From: Bigelowiella natans CCMP2755
Taxonomy: Eukaryota > Cercozoa > Chlorarachniophyceae
Direction of reading: 5' to 3'
Assembly: GCA_000320545.1 (NCBI GenBank)
Contig: ADNK01002770.1
Coordinates: forward strand, 15,001 to 69,507
Length of the DNA stretch: 54,507 nt
The number at the start of each line of letters is the position of its first letter. The stretch's first letter is position 1. The translations under genes were made by a program, and so were the position numbers. The notes beneath the pieces were generated by a model, which did not search any database, was not told where the DNA came from, and saw nothing but the letters and a program-made list of their open reading frames with translations. Shown in pieces: positions 1 to 13,772 of the stretch.

Positions 1-93
1 TAGCAGCCTGAGAAGGAATAGTCATTCGTGAGAAGAAGAAGAAGAGTCAAAACAAAATACTGGTGGCAATCAAGTGCTGTTTAAATCGGAGCT

Positions 94-1513
94 CTAGATT
101 ACCATCCCAGAGCTGATGTTGGCTCGGTTTTTAAGGGTATCGATGATCTTCTTCCACTTTGCGTTCGCTGATTGCAGCGCTTCGGCATTGTCATCCTTAG
201 CCTCGTCCCCAAGAAGGTGTGCGAAGTAGGGCAAAACGGTTTCCCTTTTGGGTTGTTAGAACACGCAGGAAAACAGCAAAATGAGGCTGGATTTTTTATC
301 GAAGAATGTCAAAGCGTACACGCGTGGACGAAACTATGCAATGCGTTATCAGGTTTGCCTTTGATTGCTTGTTCTTCTAGTTGCCATTAGACAGTATCGA
401 GTTGGTAATATAAATACAAACACGACAAGAAAGCGCGTCGCAACCCTTGCCGCGACTAATCTAGACTTCCAAGGCAGCATAGCCCAGCATTGCTCATACC
501 TCAACTTGCGTCCCATTGACGCAGGGTCGCATTTATTGAATTCCAGCTCCGGCCATATGGCAGATGGCATCGCAACATTACTGCTCATAATGCCAGATGA
601 GATCAAACAGAGGTTTGGGGTTCGGCGGTTTGGATTGGCGGCCGCCTTTAGCAGCTTCCCCCTCTCGCTCCTCGCCCTCACCCAAAAAAGTGCGCGCTGG
701 TGTGTGGTAAAAGGAGAAGAAGACTTCGAGGCACAAGTCAAAATATCTACGATGTTTTCCGCTTGAATTAGATTCTATCTTGCCCCCTTTCTCTGAAAAG
801 TGTACCGCGGGCCCGCAGTCACTGTTCGCGATTTGGGCGGGAATTTGCACATGCGCCCGGCAAAATCCATGAAAAAATGCCTCGACCTAACGAACGTTGG
901 CATTTCCTTTCTCCTGCCAGCAGATTTTGTTTGCGACAGGCAAAGAAGCGAGACGCATGTGCGCGTTCCCCGACCACACTAGTCTGTTGTAACTGGATGC
1001 TCTTTTTTCTTGAATTCAGGAAAGCGGCATGCATTTCATGTTAAAATGATCGGGAGGATGGGCAAAGAGCCCAAAAAACGCCTGTTTGTACCAGCCGCTG
1101 GTCGACACGATGTTGGATTCTTGGGTCGAGGAGGCACGCCTGCAGCTGCATCATTGATTTGCTAGTGTTCTCCGCGAGTACCGTGATGTGGATTAGGCCG
1201 TGCGTCCAAACACTTCTTCTTCCAACGTTTTCTTCTTCTTCTTCTTTCGCTTGACAAGTGTCTGTTGTCTTAGCCACGCTAGCACGTGGCGTGCTCAGCC
1301 ACAACTGCTCAGCTGATCAGGCAGACTTGTCAATGAGACTTGTTCACTGTTTCTTTGGGAGCCCTGCAGTAGTCGCGTGTCGTTCTGTTCTACGTTTTCA
1401 CCACAACATGGCTGTGACACTAGGAAAAAGGTTTTTTACTGGATGAATGATGTTTCTAGCAACTCCAGAACTGCGCGGACATCGTCAGGTGCAGGCGGCT
1501 GGCAATCGCCAAC
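94..1513 (-). CDS. 3' part of an unrecognised multi-exon gene
   Basis: Five minus-strand exons join with agreeing phases: 1513-1440, 1139-1092, 913-823, 696-500 and 244-94, ending in TAG at 96-94. Donors include GTAAAA, GTACAA, GTGACT and GTATGA; acceptors are mostly CAG. The last exon encodes a helical segment (starts ETVLPYFAHLLGDEAK, ends ANISSGMVI) that looks like the tail of an alpha-helical, possibly HEAT-like, protein, but I do not recognise the family. An upstream exon contains the acidic helix DDVRAVLELLETSFI. The start lies further right, somewhere in 1514-2350, where no exon could be fixed. An acidic run near 1540-1560 in another frame could be a further exon or a shadow. Function is unknown. 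Confidence 0.5.
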
Positions 1514-2379
1514 CTTGCTTCAAGCGATGATTCATCATCTTCTTCTTCACGCATTCGGTGACACATTTCCTTGTTTGAAAGACGCATTTTGGCCAAATGG
1601 GCAAGCACAAAACAAATGGACGGGAAGAGCAGTGGCATTGCATTGGCATCGCACGTCGCAGCAGCCGACCAAAGCGCCAGTCCACTACTCTACTGCTGGA
1701 TAGCCTGGTGACAGAGTGATCGACAGTGAATTTAAAGTGGCAGTACACCTTCAGAAGGCGTTTTTTTCAGTCAGCCGTCGCTGAATAGGTGATTTTTCAG
1801 TGGATTATGAATTGTTCTTGTGCCGTTAGTGCACATTCTAGCGCATTGCAGATCGATGAAGAGTGACGGCCGCGTGTATTGTAGCATGAGCGCTTGGGAG
1901 TGCAGGTTGGCAAGATTATTCTGGAGCTTGTGACAGTAAATAACATTGACATAATAAGTATAAATACATTTTTGCATGCATTGCCATTCTTTGTTGTCGC
2001 GAGCGCATGCGGGTTTATGATAGACAACGCCATGCTTTGTAGGTTGTGAGCACAAAAGAAAGTTACTGGCAAATCTACGTGCTCCAGGTCGTGCCGCACC
2101 ACCACAAACACCTGGATAGCTGTGCTGATATGTTCATTTTTATTGCGAAAATGGACTGATGATGATGATTTTTCCAACATTGCAAATTGAAACTAGACAG
2201 TTGTTGACACGAGGTTGATCTCGTTTTCACGGTGCGCATGTAAACATTGCTGTTGCTGTTGCACATTGAATCCAGCAGTCGCATCGCATCAAACGATGCA
2301 TGGTTTTCCCAACGTGTAGAATAAGGTAAATGCTCATGAACAAAACAAGCCATTTCCTTTTTAATTCTTTATTTCTCAT
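1514..2379. other. Stretch without an assignable gene
   Basis: Several 60-130 codon open frames occur on the minus strand, but none has convincing composition or splice borders. It probably holds the 5' exons, introns or promoter of the minus-strand gene to the left, and the 3' flank of the protease gene to the right. A TTTATT at 2368-2373 (AATAAA on the minus strand) lies just past the protease stop codon and may be its polyadenylation signal. Confidence 0.35.
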
Positions 2380-4011
2380 TTAACGACATTGATCTGGAGA
2401 AATTGCCACGAAACCCACACGTTGATTGGCCCTGTCGAAAATAGTGAGGAAAGGCTGCATGAAGTTGTCTCCTAGAATCGAACCGTCGGCAACATTCCCA
2501 GAAGAAATTCCGAGCGAATAGTACCCCTCTTTGTCACAAAGAAGTGATCCAGTCATTAAGTAGTGTTCAGGTCTTAGCTCGAGGACGACTCCGTCAGTAA
2601 ACTCGAATTGAAAAGCCGGATATGCAGCAATCTCGTCCTCAGACATTGCGACACACATCTCGGCATTGAATAGTGTTTTAGAAAGTGGTGCGTTGTGGGT
2701 CTGTGAGCAAATACCCTTCAATTTCGCGCCATTCTTGCATTTTTTGTAGAAAAAGTCTCTCAGTCCATCAAATGCTGTTCTTGGCAAGGTGATGGCTGTG
2801 CTGCCTGTTGTATTGCATTAACACTATGATCAGCTCCCATAATCAATGAAAACGGTTCATTTTGTTCAACATTTCAATATCAAATTTTACTGCAAAAAGC
2901 ATGCCATGCGTTTAAACACTGATGCGTGTCGACCTTGACACAATTAGTATGCTGATGAGTAACAATTGGTTTCTTTACCGCTGTCAACTATTGCCTCTCC
3001 GCGATTGAAGATCTCAGGAGGTACACCGATGCTCTCCCCGCCAACTTTCAGATCAAGCATTCGTACTGGATAAAAGCCTTCACTAGTTTGCTTTACCCAT
3101 TTAATCTCGCCTAGATTCTCAGCAGTCTTCATTACCTCAGAGCCAAAATACATCTGCCCCCCCTTCCCATGTAGGCACATGGCAAAAATGTTATCGACGA
3201 CACCGGCCGCAACCATGGATTCAAATGCCGTGGGACCTCCGCTGCTGGATTGAGAAGAGTATGCAAAACCTATAATGCCGTCGATTGTATAGGGTTGGAA
3301 GTGCTTTGACGCTTGATGGTATATTGCGCCGACAAGGGCGGGCGATTTAATACTCCCGAATGCCACGGTGTCTTGATATAAAACTCCCTTAAATCCAGAC
3401 CCGTCCGCATAAGACACTGACATTCCGCACTATTTCGGAAAACACCAAAAAGTATCAGTCGAAAGCCGGGCATCATTCCTACTCTTCTTCTGCATGCAAA
3501 ACACAGGACGGACCTTAGAGCGATAATGGCACGGATGACAGCTCACGTTCAGATTGTTATTGCATGGAAGAAGCTCTGCCCCTGTTTCGTCTGGATTGTA
3601 CCATGTGTCCTAGAAGAAACAGAAGATTTTGAGGGAAGTCCTTCACACATTACAGGACAATATCTGGCTTACAATGTGCTCCTCGCAGCCGCTGCAGCCT
3701 AGAGCCGGGATCCCAAGGTCGCTCGAGCCAGTATCGACTTGCACCCTAAACGGCTTTGGGTTGTTCTTCCCAACCTGGATCTCGATGAAGTACTCCCCAT
3801 CCTTGAGAAAGTCGCCGCCCATTGGGACTTGAGAGGTGTTAAATGTGCTGGAGTAGTTCAATCGTCTCCTCGCCATCATCTCGCGAACCTCGGTTAGATT
3901 TCTCCTGTTGCGGATAAGCGGCATCGTGAAACCTCTGCCGCTCTCCTCGCCAGCCCTCACATGCGCGGGCCGGCAGAACCAGAGGAGAAAGAACAACGCA
4001 GCGGATTCCAT
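2380..4011 (-). CDS. Pepsin-type (A1 family) aspartic protease, secreted or vacuolar
   Basis: Four exons: 4011-3673, 3609-3514, 3429-2979 and 2804-2380, total 1311 nt, 436 residues, all phases consistent. The product opens with a signal peptide (MESAALFFLLWF, cleavage likely near HVRAG), then a basic propeptide with RNRRNLTE. The first catalytic motif is VDTGSSDLGIP; the flap region has YADGSGFKGVL; the second motif DSGST is created by splicing exon 3 (DSG) to exon 4 (GSTAITLP). Cysteine pairs CSGCEE, CNNN and CHPC fit the A1 disulfide layout, and GDNFMQ..FDRANQRVGFV near the end is the usual C-terminal lobe signature. It should be an endopeptidase of the lumenal or extracellular space. There is no C-terminal membrane helix. 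Length matches the family. It shares a short divergent spacer with the gene starting at 4398. Confidence 0.9.
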
Positions 4012-4397
4012 CTTCGGATAACGCGGGGATTGCACAGCGGCGTTACAAACTGATTTCGAGATGAACGGGGAATCTCTGAAAGATCTCCAATAAATTAGTT
4101 TCGGGATTCGAGATTTCCAGGAGAAAAAGAATGTGCTCTTTTGCCGCTTAGTGGAAAACGCAGGCAGGCCGGTTAAAGGAAAGGGTAGAACTTCCTCTCG
4201 TAGTTTTTTTGTTGGGGGAAATACCACTATGAATGTCCAAGTGTTACTGCAGTGGATGTTTCCGGGAGAAATTATTAGCAGGTTGAAGTATTCATTATGG
4301 TGTTCATTTATCCGGGAAACATCTGAAATTTTTTAATCATCTTTTTCATTTTCAACTATTCCTTGCCACCTCAACCAATTTTGCCCCCTCCCCCGTC
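4012..4397. promoter_or_regulatory. Divergent intergenic spacer (two 5' ends)
   Basis: This 386-bp stretch separates the protease start codon (minus) from the start of the plus-strand signal-anchor gene. It must hold both promoters, unless untranslated exons lie elsewhere. It is AT-rich at 4240-4370 and has no clear TATA box that I would defend. The assignment rests on gene order only. Confidence 0.4.
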
Positions 4398-4822
4398 ATG
4401 ACGAGGCGACGCGGCTCGCGCAGGAATGTTTCCTGGCGAGCGGCGAATGTGTTCATCGCCGTAATCATGGTGGTCGTCGGGAGTTGGAGCGGTAGAACCG
4501 GATGTAAAGCGAGAAGCCAAGGTGAGAGAACACGTGAATCTTTAGGCTTGCTTCGACCCTCATCACATGTAATGACTATTTGTGGCGCAAAGGACGGCTG
4601 GCGGGGCCTATCTTTAGCCTAGGGTCGAGCCTCGAGGTCCCAACTCCCCTCCCTAGTGACCATGGCTATGGGGTCTCCAAAACTGAGGCGCGGGGAGGCG
4701 GCGAAGCAAACGCTAAATCCATTCCATATCGGTGAGGATGGATTGCAAGACATTAGCCCCACATTATGGATCAATCTAAGAGGATAGGAGCATGCACACG
4801 CACCTGCACACATACAAACACG

Positions 4823-4877
<55 letters not shown>

Positions 4878-5661
4878 TGTTTAAATTAAATCGTCGCGGT
4901 TCCGCTTATTTCAGGGTTTATCGAGATCTATATCCGGAGCTGAAAGACATATCAGAATGGGGTCCTCGGGCGATGGAGCAGCAGATTCGAGAAAAGGTAG
5001 AGCACGCCTTCCTGCATTTGCGAAGCGGGGGTGGTGAACGAGCGTTGTTGTGCTCGGAAAGAGAATGCGTCGATGGCGATTTGAAGCTTTTCGGTGTCCC
5101 TTGACGGTGTGTGAGTGTGTTGGTTTCCTATGCGACGCGGTGTTTCCAATCGATGCGTGGTATATGTCACAGACCCTGCTCATGAAGAAGACAATTGAAA
5201 AACTGACCTCGGAGCATCTCCAACGTATGCATATTACACCCTTAACAAACACAAGCAAGTAGGCTGACCAATCACCTGCCAACGCCCAGCATGAATGCAC
5301 AAGAACACCTCGCCGTCGATTGCCTATGCGACACAGAAATAATCTAATCTCAGGATTCAAGCAGGACCCCATTCCCGTTCTTGGTTCAGGCTCCGATGTA
5401 ATTTTACTCAAACTTTAGCGTTTGTATGCTCTCCCTATACCTAATCGCGGTGCTTTGCGTGCCATCGTACACCTGCTCTTCGTCATTAATATGAATACAC
5501 AGCACTTCCGCTGATGAGGGTGCACTTGATGCCGTATATCAGGAAGACATTTTGTCATCTCTCAAGAAAGCACATGAGAGACCGGCGCAAGGGTATGGTG
5601 AGCAGTTGTGATGATGATGCGGCCGACACCGTTAGGCTTGCATGCCTTTGCGCGTATAAAT

Positions 5662-5703
<42 letters not shown>

Positions 5704-5864
5704 TTTGTATATATTATATATGTGTGTGCGTGTATATATGTTCATGTTTATATGCGTTGTTGAATTCTATGCTCCCCTCCCCCCACCCACAGGTTCTACG
5801 ATTTCGGGAGTGGAAAAGTGGAGGGGGCTAATATATCGTCCACCTCTACCCCAAGTACGAGTGC

Positions 5865-5902
<38 letters not shown>

Positions 5903-5979
5903 ATATATGTTTATATTTATATATTCATAGATACAACGCACACGCACACATATATATAACATACTCATGTTGTATTAAT

Positions 5980-6014
<35 letters not shown>

Positions 6015-6023
6015 CATATGTAA

Positions 6024-6063
<40 letters not shown>

Positions 6064-6434
6064 CTTATTATCTATATAACAGTATCCACATGTCATTTAT
6101 GCCAGGTGACGACGAGCCAATGCAGCAGATGGCGATTAAGTTTCACAGTATCGACTCCAACCACTCAGCCCCATTTGGTTTGATTCGATATAGAGCGAGA
6201 GTGGGAGAGAAAGGGGGGGGGTTGGGGGGGGGATGAGAAAGAGAGACTTGTTTCGATTAGATGTTACCCTCTGGCTGTGCTAGCACCATGATGCTCTAAC
6301 ATCTGAACGTAAATGGCCATGCTTATAGACTACACTAGTACCGCATTTTGATGCGCCTCTAATGCTTTTACAGGGCCACCAGATGAATCAGAGAATAGTG
6401 ATACTAGAGTAATTTACCCCAGAATACACTGCAA

Positions 6435-6470
<36 letters not shown>

Positions 6471-6581
6471 GCACAAGCAGATACGCATACATATGCATAT
6501 GAAGATACAGAGAGAGAAGCGATCATATAATTTTTTCGTTCCACCTCACAAATGGAAGTTTATAAATATGTACGTGCGTAC

Positions 6582-6618
<37 letters not shown>

Positions 6619-9600
6619 TTGTTTCACACGCACGTTTATGCTCGTTTGACAACCAAACAGGGAAAGGGATTTCGAAGGCAGCTAGATCAGAAATATTACA
6701 TGTATGGTACTCAATGGATACACAACACAGCAGCAACAAGAGCGCACGCAAACCTGGCACGGCGCCCCACAGAATACTTTCACACACACACGCACGCAGG
6801 CACGCACGCACGCACGCACGTGATAGTTCATCTCCTACCACGCATGTGCCTTATCTAGATTGCGCTCGTTGATCGGCTCGGATCGATTGCTCAGAAAGGA
6901 GTAAGGACTTGCGGCTCAAACCACCTGCCGTAGTGCATATATCCCCCACTCTCTGACACCTGCGCCGACAACGCACATGAACGTTTGCTATATTGCTTGA
7001 AATCCAACAACCTTCCTTTCGATTTGCGACTTATGCTCTAATTCGTGCGTGCGCGTGCGCGTGGGCGTGGTGCGTTTGTCGGTGCGACGTCTTCTTCGTC
7101 AGAGTGTACGATGAGCTGGATGAAGAGATGCAATCGTGGTGAGGCGAGAGGGCAAAGAAGAAGAAGGAGAATAAGAAGGAGGAGGAAACGACTCAAAATA
7201 GTTCTGCAAATGTGTATCATATTATATATGTGCGCGTGTGTTATACCACCCTCAAGCGTGTGCGTATATGCGCGTCTGCCTGCACAGGTGGGGCTCACGA
7301 ATGATACGACCCTTTGACCCTGAGGAGAAGGCCATTTATTTGAAACGACAGCAAATCAGACGCGAGCTGACGTCAATAGGTTCTTCCATCCACGCATCTT
7401 AGTATACCTCATGTCCCTACTAGCTGAAGTGTGTGTGCTTGTGTGTGTGTGTGTGTGTGTGCGTGTCTGCGTGGGTATGCAAATAAATCCAGGGCGCTCG
7501 GGGGGGGGGCATGGCCCGCCAAAGGTAGCGAAATCACTTGATTTTCCACTCAGGATTTTTATTCTTTTTTTCTAAAAAAAAAAAATTGTATCGATGGCAC
7601 CCAAATATATGCAAGCGAAGCTCGTAGCTCACTGTATGAGGCGTTGTCCCTTTTCTAGCGGTTTTATCTTTTGCTACTTCTTTGCAATATTACAAAGGCG
7701 AGGAGGTCTCAAAGCTACGACATCGATCGGGCAGCGGAGGGAGACGAGCAGTTGTTTGATGTAGATTTGGAAGAGGTATTGCTCATTTTCCCAGGCTAAA
7801 TCAGCTTCGGCGTGTGTTGTTAAAACAAGAGACTTTGTACTTCAACGCCAGCGCAGCCCTTCTTTAGACGTATTTTGCGCCTAAATTGAAAACATATAAA
7901 AAAAATTAAAAAAATGCATGGAGAAGAGAGCATATCACCCTCAAAGAAACCCTACTGTACCCACAGCAATGATGCTCGCAAGCTGCATCTTTGTATCTTC
8001 CTTGTAGCTTAGAGCGGACAGCAGCATTCTGTACGTCGCAGGGCACTGGCCCTAGTTTTCACACTGGTTTTGCGCTCATTTTGGCCAGGTCTCGAGCGAT
8101 GCCTTCTCCGATTCAGAGAGGAAGAAGCTTCAGAATAGGAAGAAGAGGCCTCTGCAAGGAAGTACGTGCCTTTTCTTTAGTCCTTTGCGAGCATTTCTCA
8201 TTGAATTGGTGGGTGCATCACGGGGAACTGACGACGCATCTTGCCCACCATCCAGAGCTCCGCTGCGATCCCGGGCACCGTGACAGTTCCGTGCTGAAAT
8301 CGTCCAAGCGCCTCGCAGCGCCGGTGAAACCGAAGGGAAAGCCCCGACGGCCAGGAAAGGGCAGGGGGGGGGATGCGAAGACATTTGCGTCCCTGATGAA
8401 GCAGCAGCGGAAGGAGGAAATGGCGGGTAGGAGCGACGATGCGGAGGAGGTTGGCGCCAACAGCGAGGCTACGGTTGATTCGGAAGAGGCTGCAAAGCAG
8501 CTCTTTGACCCCAAGTTCAGACGGAGTCTGATGGATAAGGTACACGATGGACATCTATGAGACCGTGATCGAGGGCTGCAGAAGAGTGACGATAGTTAAG
8601 ATGATGATATGGGGGGGGGGGGGAGGATACGGAAGAGATGTTGGTAGAGGACTTCCAAGATAAATTCATTAAATTTCTATCATTTTTGTGTTCTAAATAA
8701 CACGATTTTCCCTCGGAGAATACCGCCAACGGGTGCGCGTGTGTGCGTGTGTTTTATTGTTTTTGAACTTCAATCAGGAGATGAAAAGCAAAGCAGGGGG
8801 GAATAGTAAAGGCAAAATCGAGGAGGAGGAAGAAGACGATGAAGATATAGAAAAGCTTTTTATGCAGGCAATGTTTAGAACACAAAAGCCACGCAATTCT
8901 TTTCGCCATTCCGCCCTGACGGCCAAGGCGATGATTCGTTATCGCTCCGATTTCAGATAAGAATTGCGCGTTTTTTCCCCAGATCTCTCAGTCCGATGAA
9001 GGGGAGATTCCAGGCGGCGCGAGGAGGAAAGACGCCGGTGCCGGCGACTTCTCGCCGGTTGACAAGGATTTCGAGGAGATGGAGAAGAAAAAGAAGAAGA
9101 AAAGAGGTGCGAGCTTGCATGTTAATTGCATCAACGAGGATGAATTGCAAGCAAGGAGCACATCAGCATCGCAAGCAAGCCTATGTGTCGCGCGGCGCGT
9201 GTGCGTCTTTGTTAGTATCCAATGTTCATTGTTTTCAATTCGGCTATCGAGCAGGTGACGTTATCACCATAAGCACCTCCATCATTCGGAAGTACAACTA
9301 CACACTCTCCTCAAGTACGTGCTTCTTTAGATTGTTGTCGCATGCTAGCAATAGGAGTAGAAACATCGTCAGTTATCTTCCATAGTGTTTTTTGCCCCGT
9401 TTAATTGATGCATTCATTCTGAAGATATACCGCGGGGTGAAGCTCAAAGACTTTTGTCATGGCTTTTTTCCTCCGATGTTTCCCCTATTCCTGCTTTCTG
9501 AATAACGACTATTGTCCCACGCCATTTTGGCGCGTCGCGTGTGTCATATGGAGGAGTTCGGTCTTTCCGAAACCCCCACTTCAGTGTGTTCTATATTTGC

Positions 9601-10250
9601 AAAAAAGAGTTTTTGCGGCCATTTTGCCGCCGTCGCATTTCGCCCTGTCTTGAGCCAACGCTGCTTGACGTGAATCAGATGACGAAGAGTATTTGAGGCT
9701 GAAGCAGAATGAATCCGCTGCCTCTCCCAGTCTGACCGAGTTGGAGTTCCAACACGACCTGGTGCGCCAGGCTCGCAACGCGCACAACGCGTCAACCAAA
9801 CTGCCTCACTCTGCGCGTGCATAGGCGGGGGCATACTGATTCATAAGATAGAACGCGCGCACACCCAAGCGCACACATACAGAAAGAGAAAGAGAGGGCG
9901 AGAAAGAAAGAGAGAAAGAGAGCGAGGGAGCGAGAAGGAGATCTATGCAGAAGCCCTTGCATAAAGCATAAAATCTAACTATCAATCTTGCATCGCGCCA
10001 GCGTTCAAATGTCGCATATATCTTTTGAGCACATTGCTCATCCGCTTCCCACCCCTCCCCCTCCTCTCCCCCCCGACTCATCTACTGCTACACTGTAGGC
10101 CCAGATTTCTCAGGATGAGGAGAGGTCCAGCCTAGATACGGAGCAAAAAAATCTTATTAAAAGCCTTAAGAAGGTAAGGCAGGCACACTACCACGAACAC
10201 ACGTGCAGACACGTATATTATGCATAAAAATATATGTATATTATATATCA

Positions 10251-10284
<34 letters not shown>

Positions 10285-10541
10285 GTATATATTTGTACGC
10301 GCGCGCGTAAGCACAATGCACTATAAACAATGCATACGAGACACGCAAATATTTACAAAGAAAGACGAATAACATGTGCATGCGGCAAACAACAACATCA
10401 TCATCATCATCAACAACAACAACAACAACTAGGGCCAGTTCGTGATCGATGGGGAGATCTTCAATGAATACGGGGAGATGATACGGGTGGTTTTCAAACA
10501 ACTCTGAAACACGAAATGAATTTGTAGTAATATATATCAAA

Positions 10542-10578
<37 letters not shown>

Positions 10579-10613
10579 GCGCGCGCGTGCATATACACAT
10601 AAAAAAGTTCATA

Positions 10614-10652
<39 letters not shown>

Positions 10653-10703
10653 TATTTACTTTTAAATTCAAGGATATAATTTTCCAATTTGGTTTATGGC
10701 CAT

Positions 10704-10764
<61 letters not shown>

Positions 10765-11104
10765 CTGTCGTGTATATGTACGATACGACAGCCGGAGGAA
10801 CCTGTCAAGTACATAGGCGGTGCTGTTCCTATCTTATATCAAATGTCCGGGTATTTAATCATCACTGAAACGACAGTATATGGGCGCGTTCTTGAGCGCT
10901 GTTTGCCACTGCTGAACGTTGGAACGAACGCCTTGACGCCTGTAGCAGCTAATAGTGCGAAATCTTTCGCGCATATATTCTCTGTTTCTTCGCGCGCACG
11001 ATTATATTGATTATGGCTGGAGGTTGATGCTTGGCACATTCGTTAGAATGTATAGCGTTGAGGCGTGTGTTTCTCCAATAGTCAAGCGTCATATGATAAT
11101 AAAC

Positions 11105-11149
<45 letters not shown>

Positions 11150-11323
11150 TTAAATTTACATGTATATATTATCCATATATGTTCGTTGTTGTGTTTAGTT
11201 TCGCAACCCCGCTAATCAACGAGTTCTCCTGGATGGACCTTGCTATGATCAGGAGGAATAACAAGAATGGCAGATACACTGTTAGGTAATGCTTATGGGA
11301 GGGGGAAGTAGAGGACGCGCGTG

Positions 11324-11372
<49 letters not shown>

Positions 11373-11532
11373 GTCTCTCTGTGTGTGTGTTTGTTTTCGT
11401 TTGTAGCTGTGTGCATATATCAGTGATATAACTGCTTGATGATCTTTTGTGAATGATGCCGCAATTCAGGGTAAAGGACACGTACGAAGCTCGGTTTGTC
11501 GGTGCGATGTTAATGATATATGATGAATAAAA

Positions 11533-11579
<47 letters not shown>

Positions 11580-12816
11580 TTCAATATGCATTGTTATTCA
11601 TACCCGAAGATAAAAAGATGCGACACTCATGCTTGTGAGCAGGCCTTGCAAACAAGACGCTGCATAACGTGGAAGCGAAGCATATCCGGGAAAAACCCTA
11701 CCTAGAATGCGGGTGCGCGCTTTTAGTTTTGAGTGTTGATCACTGCACGCGACTCCGAAATGCAAGAGAGAAATAAAACCATATTTCCCGCGAGTTTAGA
11801 CAGACCTCGCGACAACCCCGCGACCGCACGGATCCGCACAAACACGCACACACGCATGATCAGGTGGTACCAAGTGCTGAACGAGAAGGGGATTAAACTC
11901 GCATGTAAGGCGCAGCGAGGAGGAGTTGCCAAAAATAAGAAGAAGAAGATGATGATGATGATGATGATGATGAAGAAGAAGAAATCGATGGTGTTAGCGA
12001 CGGTGGTGGTGGTGGAGACGTAGACGCCATTGTCTTCAACCTATCAAGTATATGTTTTCTCGTAAACTGACCGATTCCCAGCCATTCTCTTAAATACACC
12101 TGCTCTACCTCGTGCAAAGAGTAGCAAAGTAAGTGCCAAGATGACTCATATTCCATCTCCCTCCCATTAGATACAAAGCAAGCTGCGGAGAACCCAATGG
12201 GCTTTAGGCCGGTAATAGCAGACGCATTTGCACCGAAAACAGCGTTCCTTGCTATGTGGTTATCTGAGGATGGTAGCAAGGAGAGAAGATTCGGTTTTCT
12301 GCTTCTTCGCATGTGCACGTTTTGGTGTATTTGCGGGTGTCAGGTCTTGTGGATTCGTTGTTTTGATTTTTGTATTCCAAACCCCTTCCCCCCCCCCCTT
12401 CCCTCCCTTACCACCCTTCCCCCTGCCAAAATGAAATCTGAATGAAAAGGCGGCGAAAGTGAAGCAGGACGAGATCGTCTTTGTCGATGAGGTAGTGCGG
12501 AAACTGCACCGTTGCAATGTGTGGTGTTTGCGAGAGAGGGTGAGAAGACAGCGGTGGTGAAAAGCCTTTACTAATTATCTCCTATAAACATATCCGCTAT
12601 CTTCGTGAGTAGCACAACTCCCCTCGTCAGCACTGCCGCCATCCTTTTTCTCGCGCCGTCGCAGCTTGGTTTTGACTGATGACTTCGTACATAACACAGA
12701 TCGATGAAGAATCGGCGCATATTCTTGGGCCGGTTGAGGGTGATATTGCACTGTTATTTTCAATGCGACAGTGTTCTTATGCGTGTTGCTTGCGCACATC
12801 AATATATCAATAGTTG

Positions 12817-12854
<38 letters not shown>

Positions 12855-13088
12855 CATATTCGTTGAAACACACCCAGCGGAGGAAATGGCGTTTTTGTGT
12901 GACTTCTTTCTACTGTCCTTTTGCCCTTTTTTATCGTAAACAGGCTGGACGAAAATCGTCGACGACTCAACGCTGAAACCGGTTTGAAAAATGGGCTCTT
13001 TCCCTTTGGAGACGCAGATATACAATATCTAATATTGCATACACATATATATTTGTGTGCGTGTGTGTGTGCGTGTGCGCGCGCGCGC

Positions 13089-13119
<31 letters not shown>

Positions 13120-13735
13120 CGTGCGTTAATGTAGATACAGAAAGGTTATATAGAGATTCTTTATCCATTTACATGTACATAAAGAAATGGTACTTCTCAG
13201 AAAATGCGTCCCTCGACTCGTCTAAAGCAGTTCATGGACACTAGCACCAAATGGATATCAAAGCGAACGCAACACGTAGTGCTGATACTTCCGCCGCGAC
13301 CTTCTTGCTTTCGCATGCACATTTAATACATATATATATATATATATATTTATTTATTTATTTATATCCACACACATTAATCGATGCACAAATCGTTATA
13401 GGTACGACTGCGAGTAGAGGATTACACGGTATGGCATGAACCATGCAGAAGGAGGCAATGTTTAGAAGAATAGATAAGCGGATGAGTGTAGATTTCGAAA
13501 CGCTCCGAAAATGCAGCTTTCGAGCGGCGAAGTGCCGATGAGTACACAAGCATGTTTCCGGTCGTTTCTTTGAGTTCTTTGTTGATGGAGAGTCGGTCAC
13601 GTGTCGGTCTTGGGTGTGCACTTGTGTGGCGAAATGCCGTTAGATATTCATGATACGTGCGATTCCTCCCAACCAAGTGCCTAAAGGGAAAGTGCTGCTT
13701 TTGTGTGGTATTGAGAAGCCATTTGTCATTTGAAT

Positions 13736-13772
<37 letters not shown>

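Noticed and set aside
5354-5397. [10 protein letters not shown] motif resembling M28/transferrin-receptor-type peptidases
   Set aside because: The surrounding exons show none of the zinc ligands or other M28 blocks.
5866-6183. Tyr-Ile repeat frames
   Set aside because: These are translations of (TA)n microsatellites in introns.
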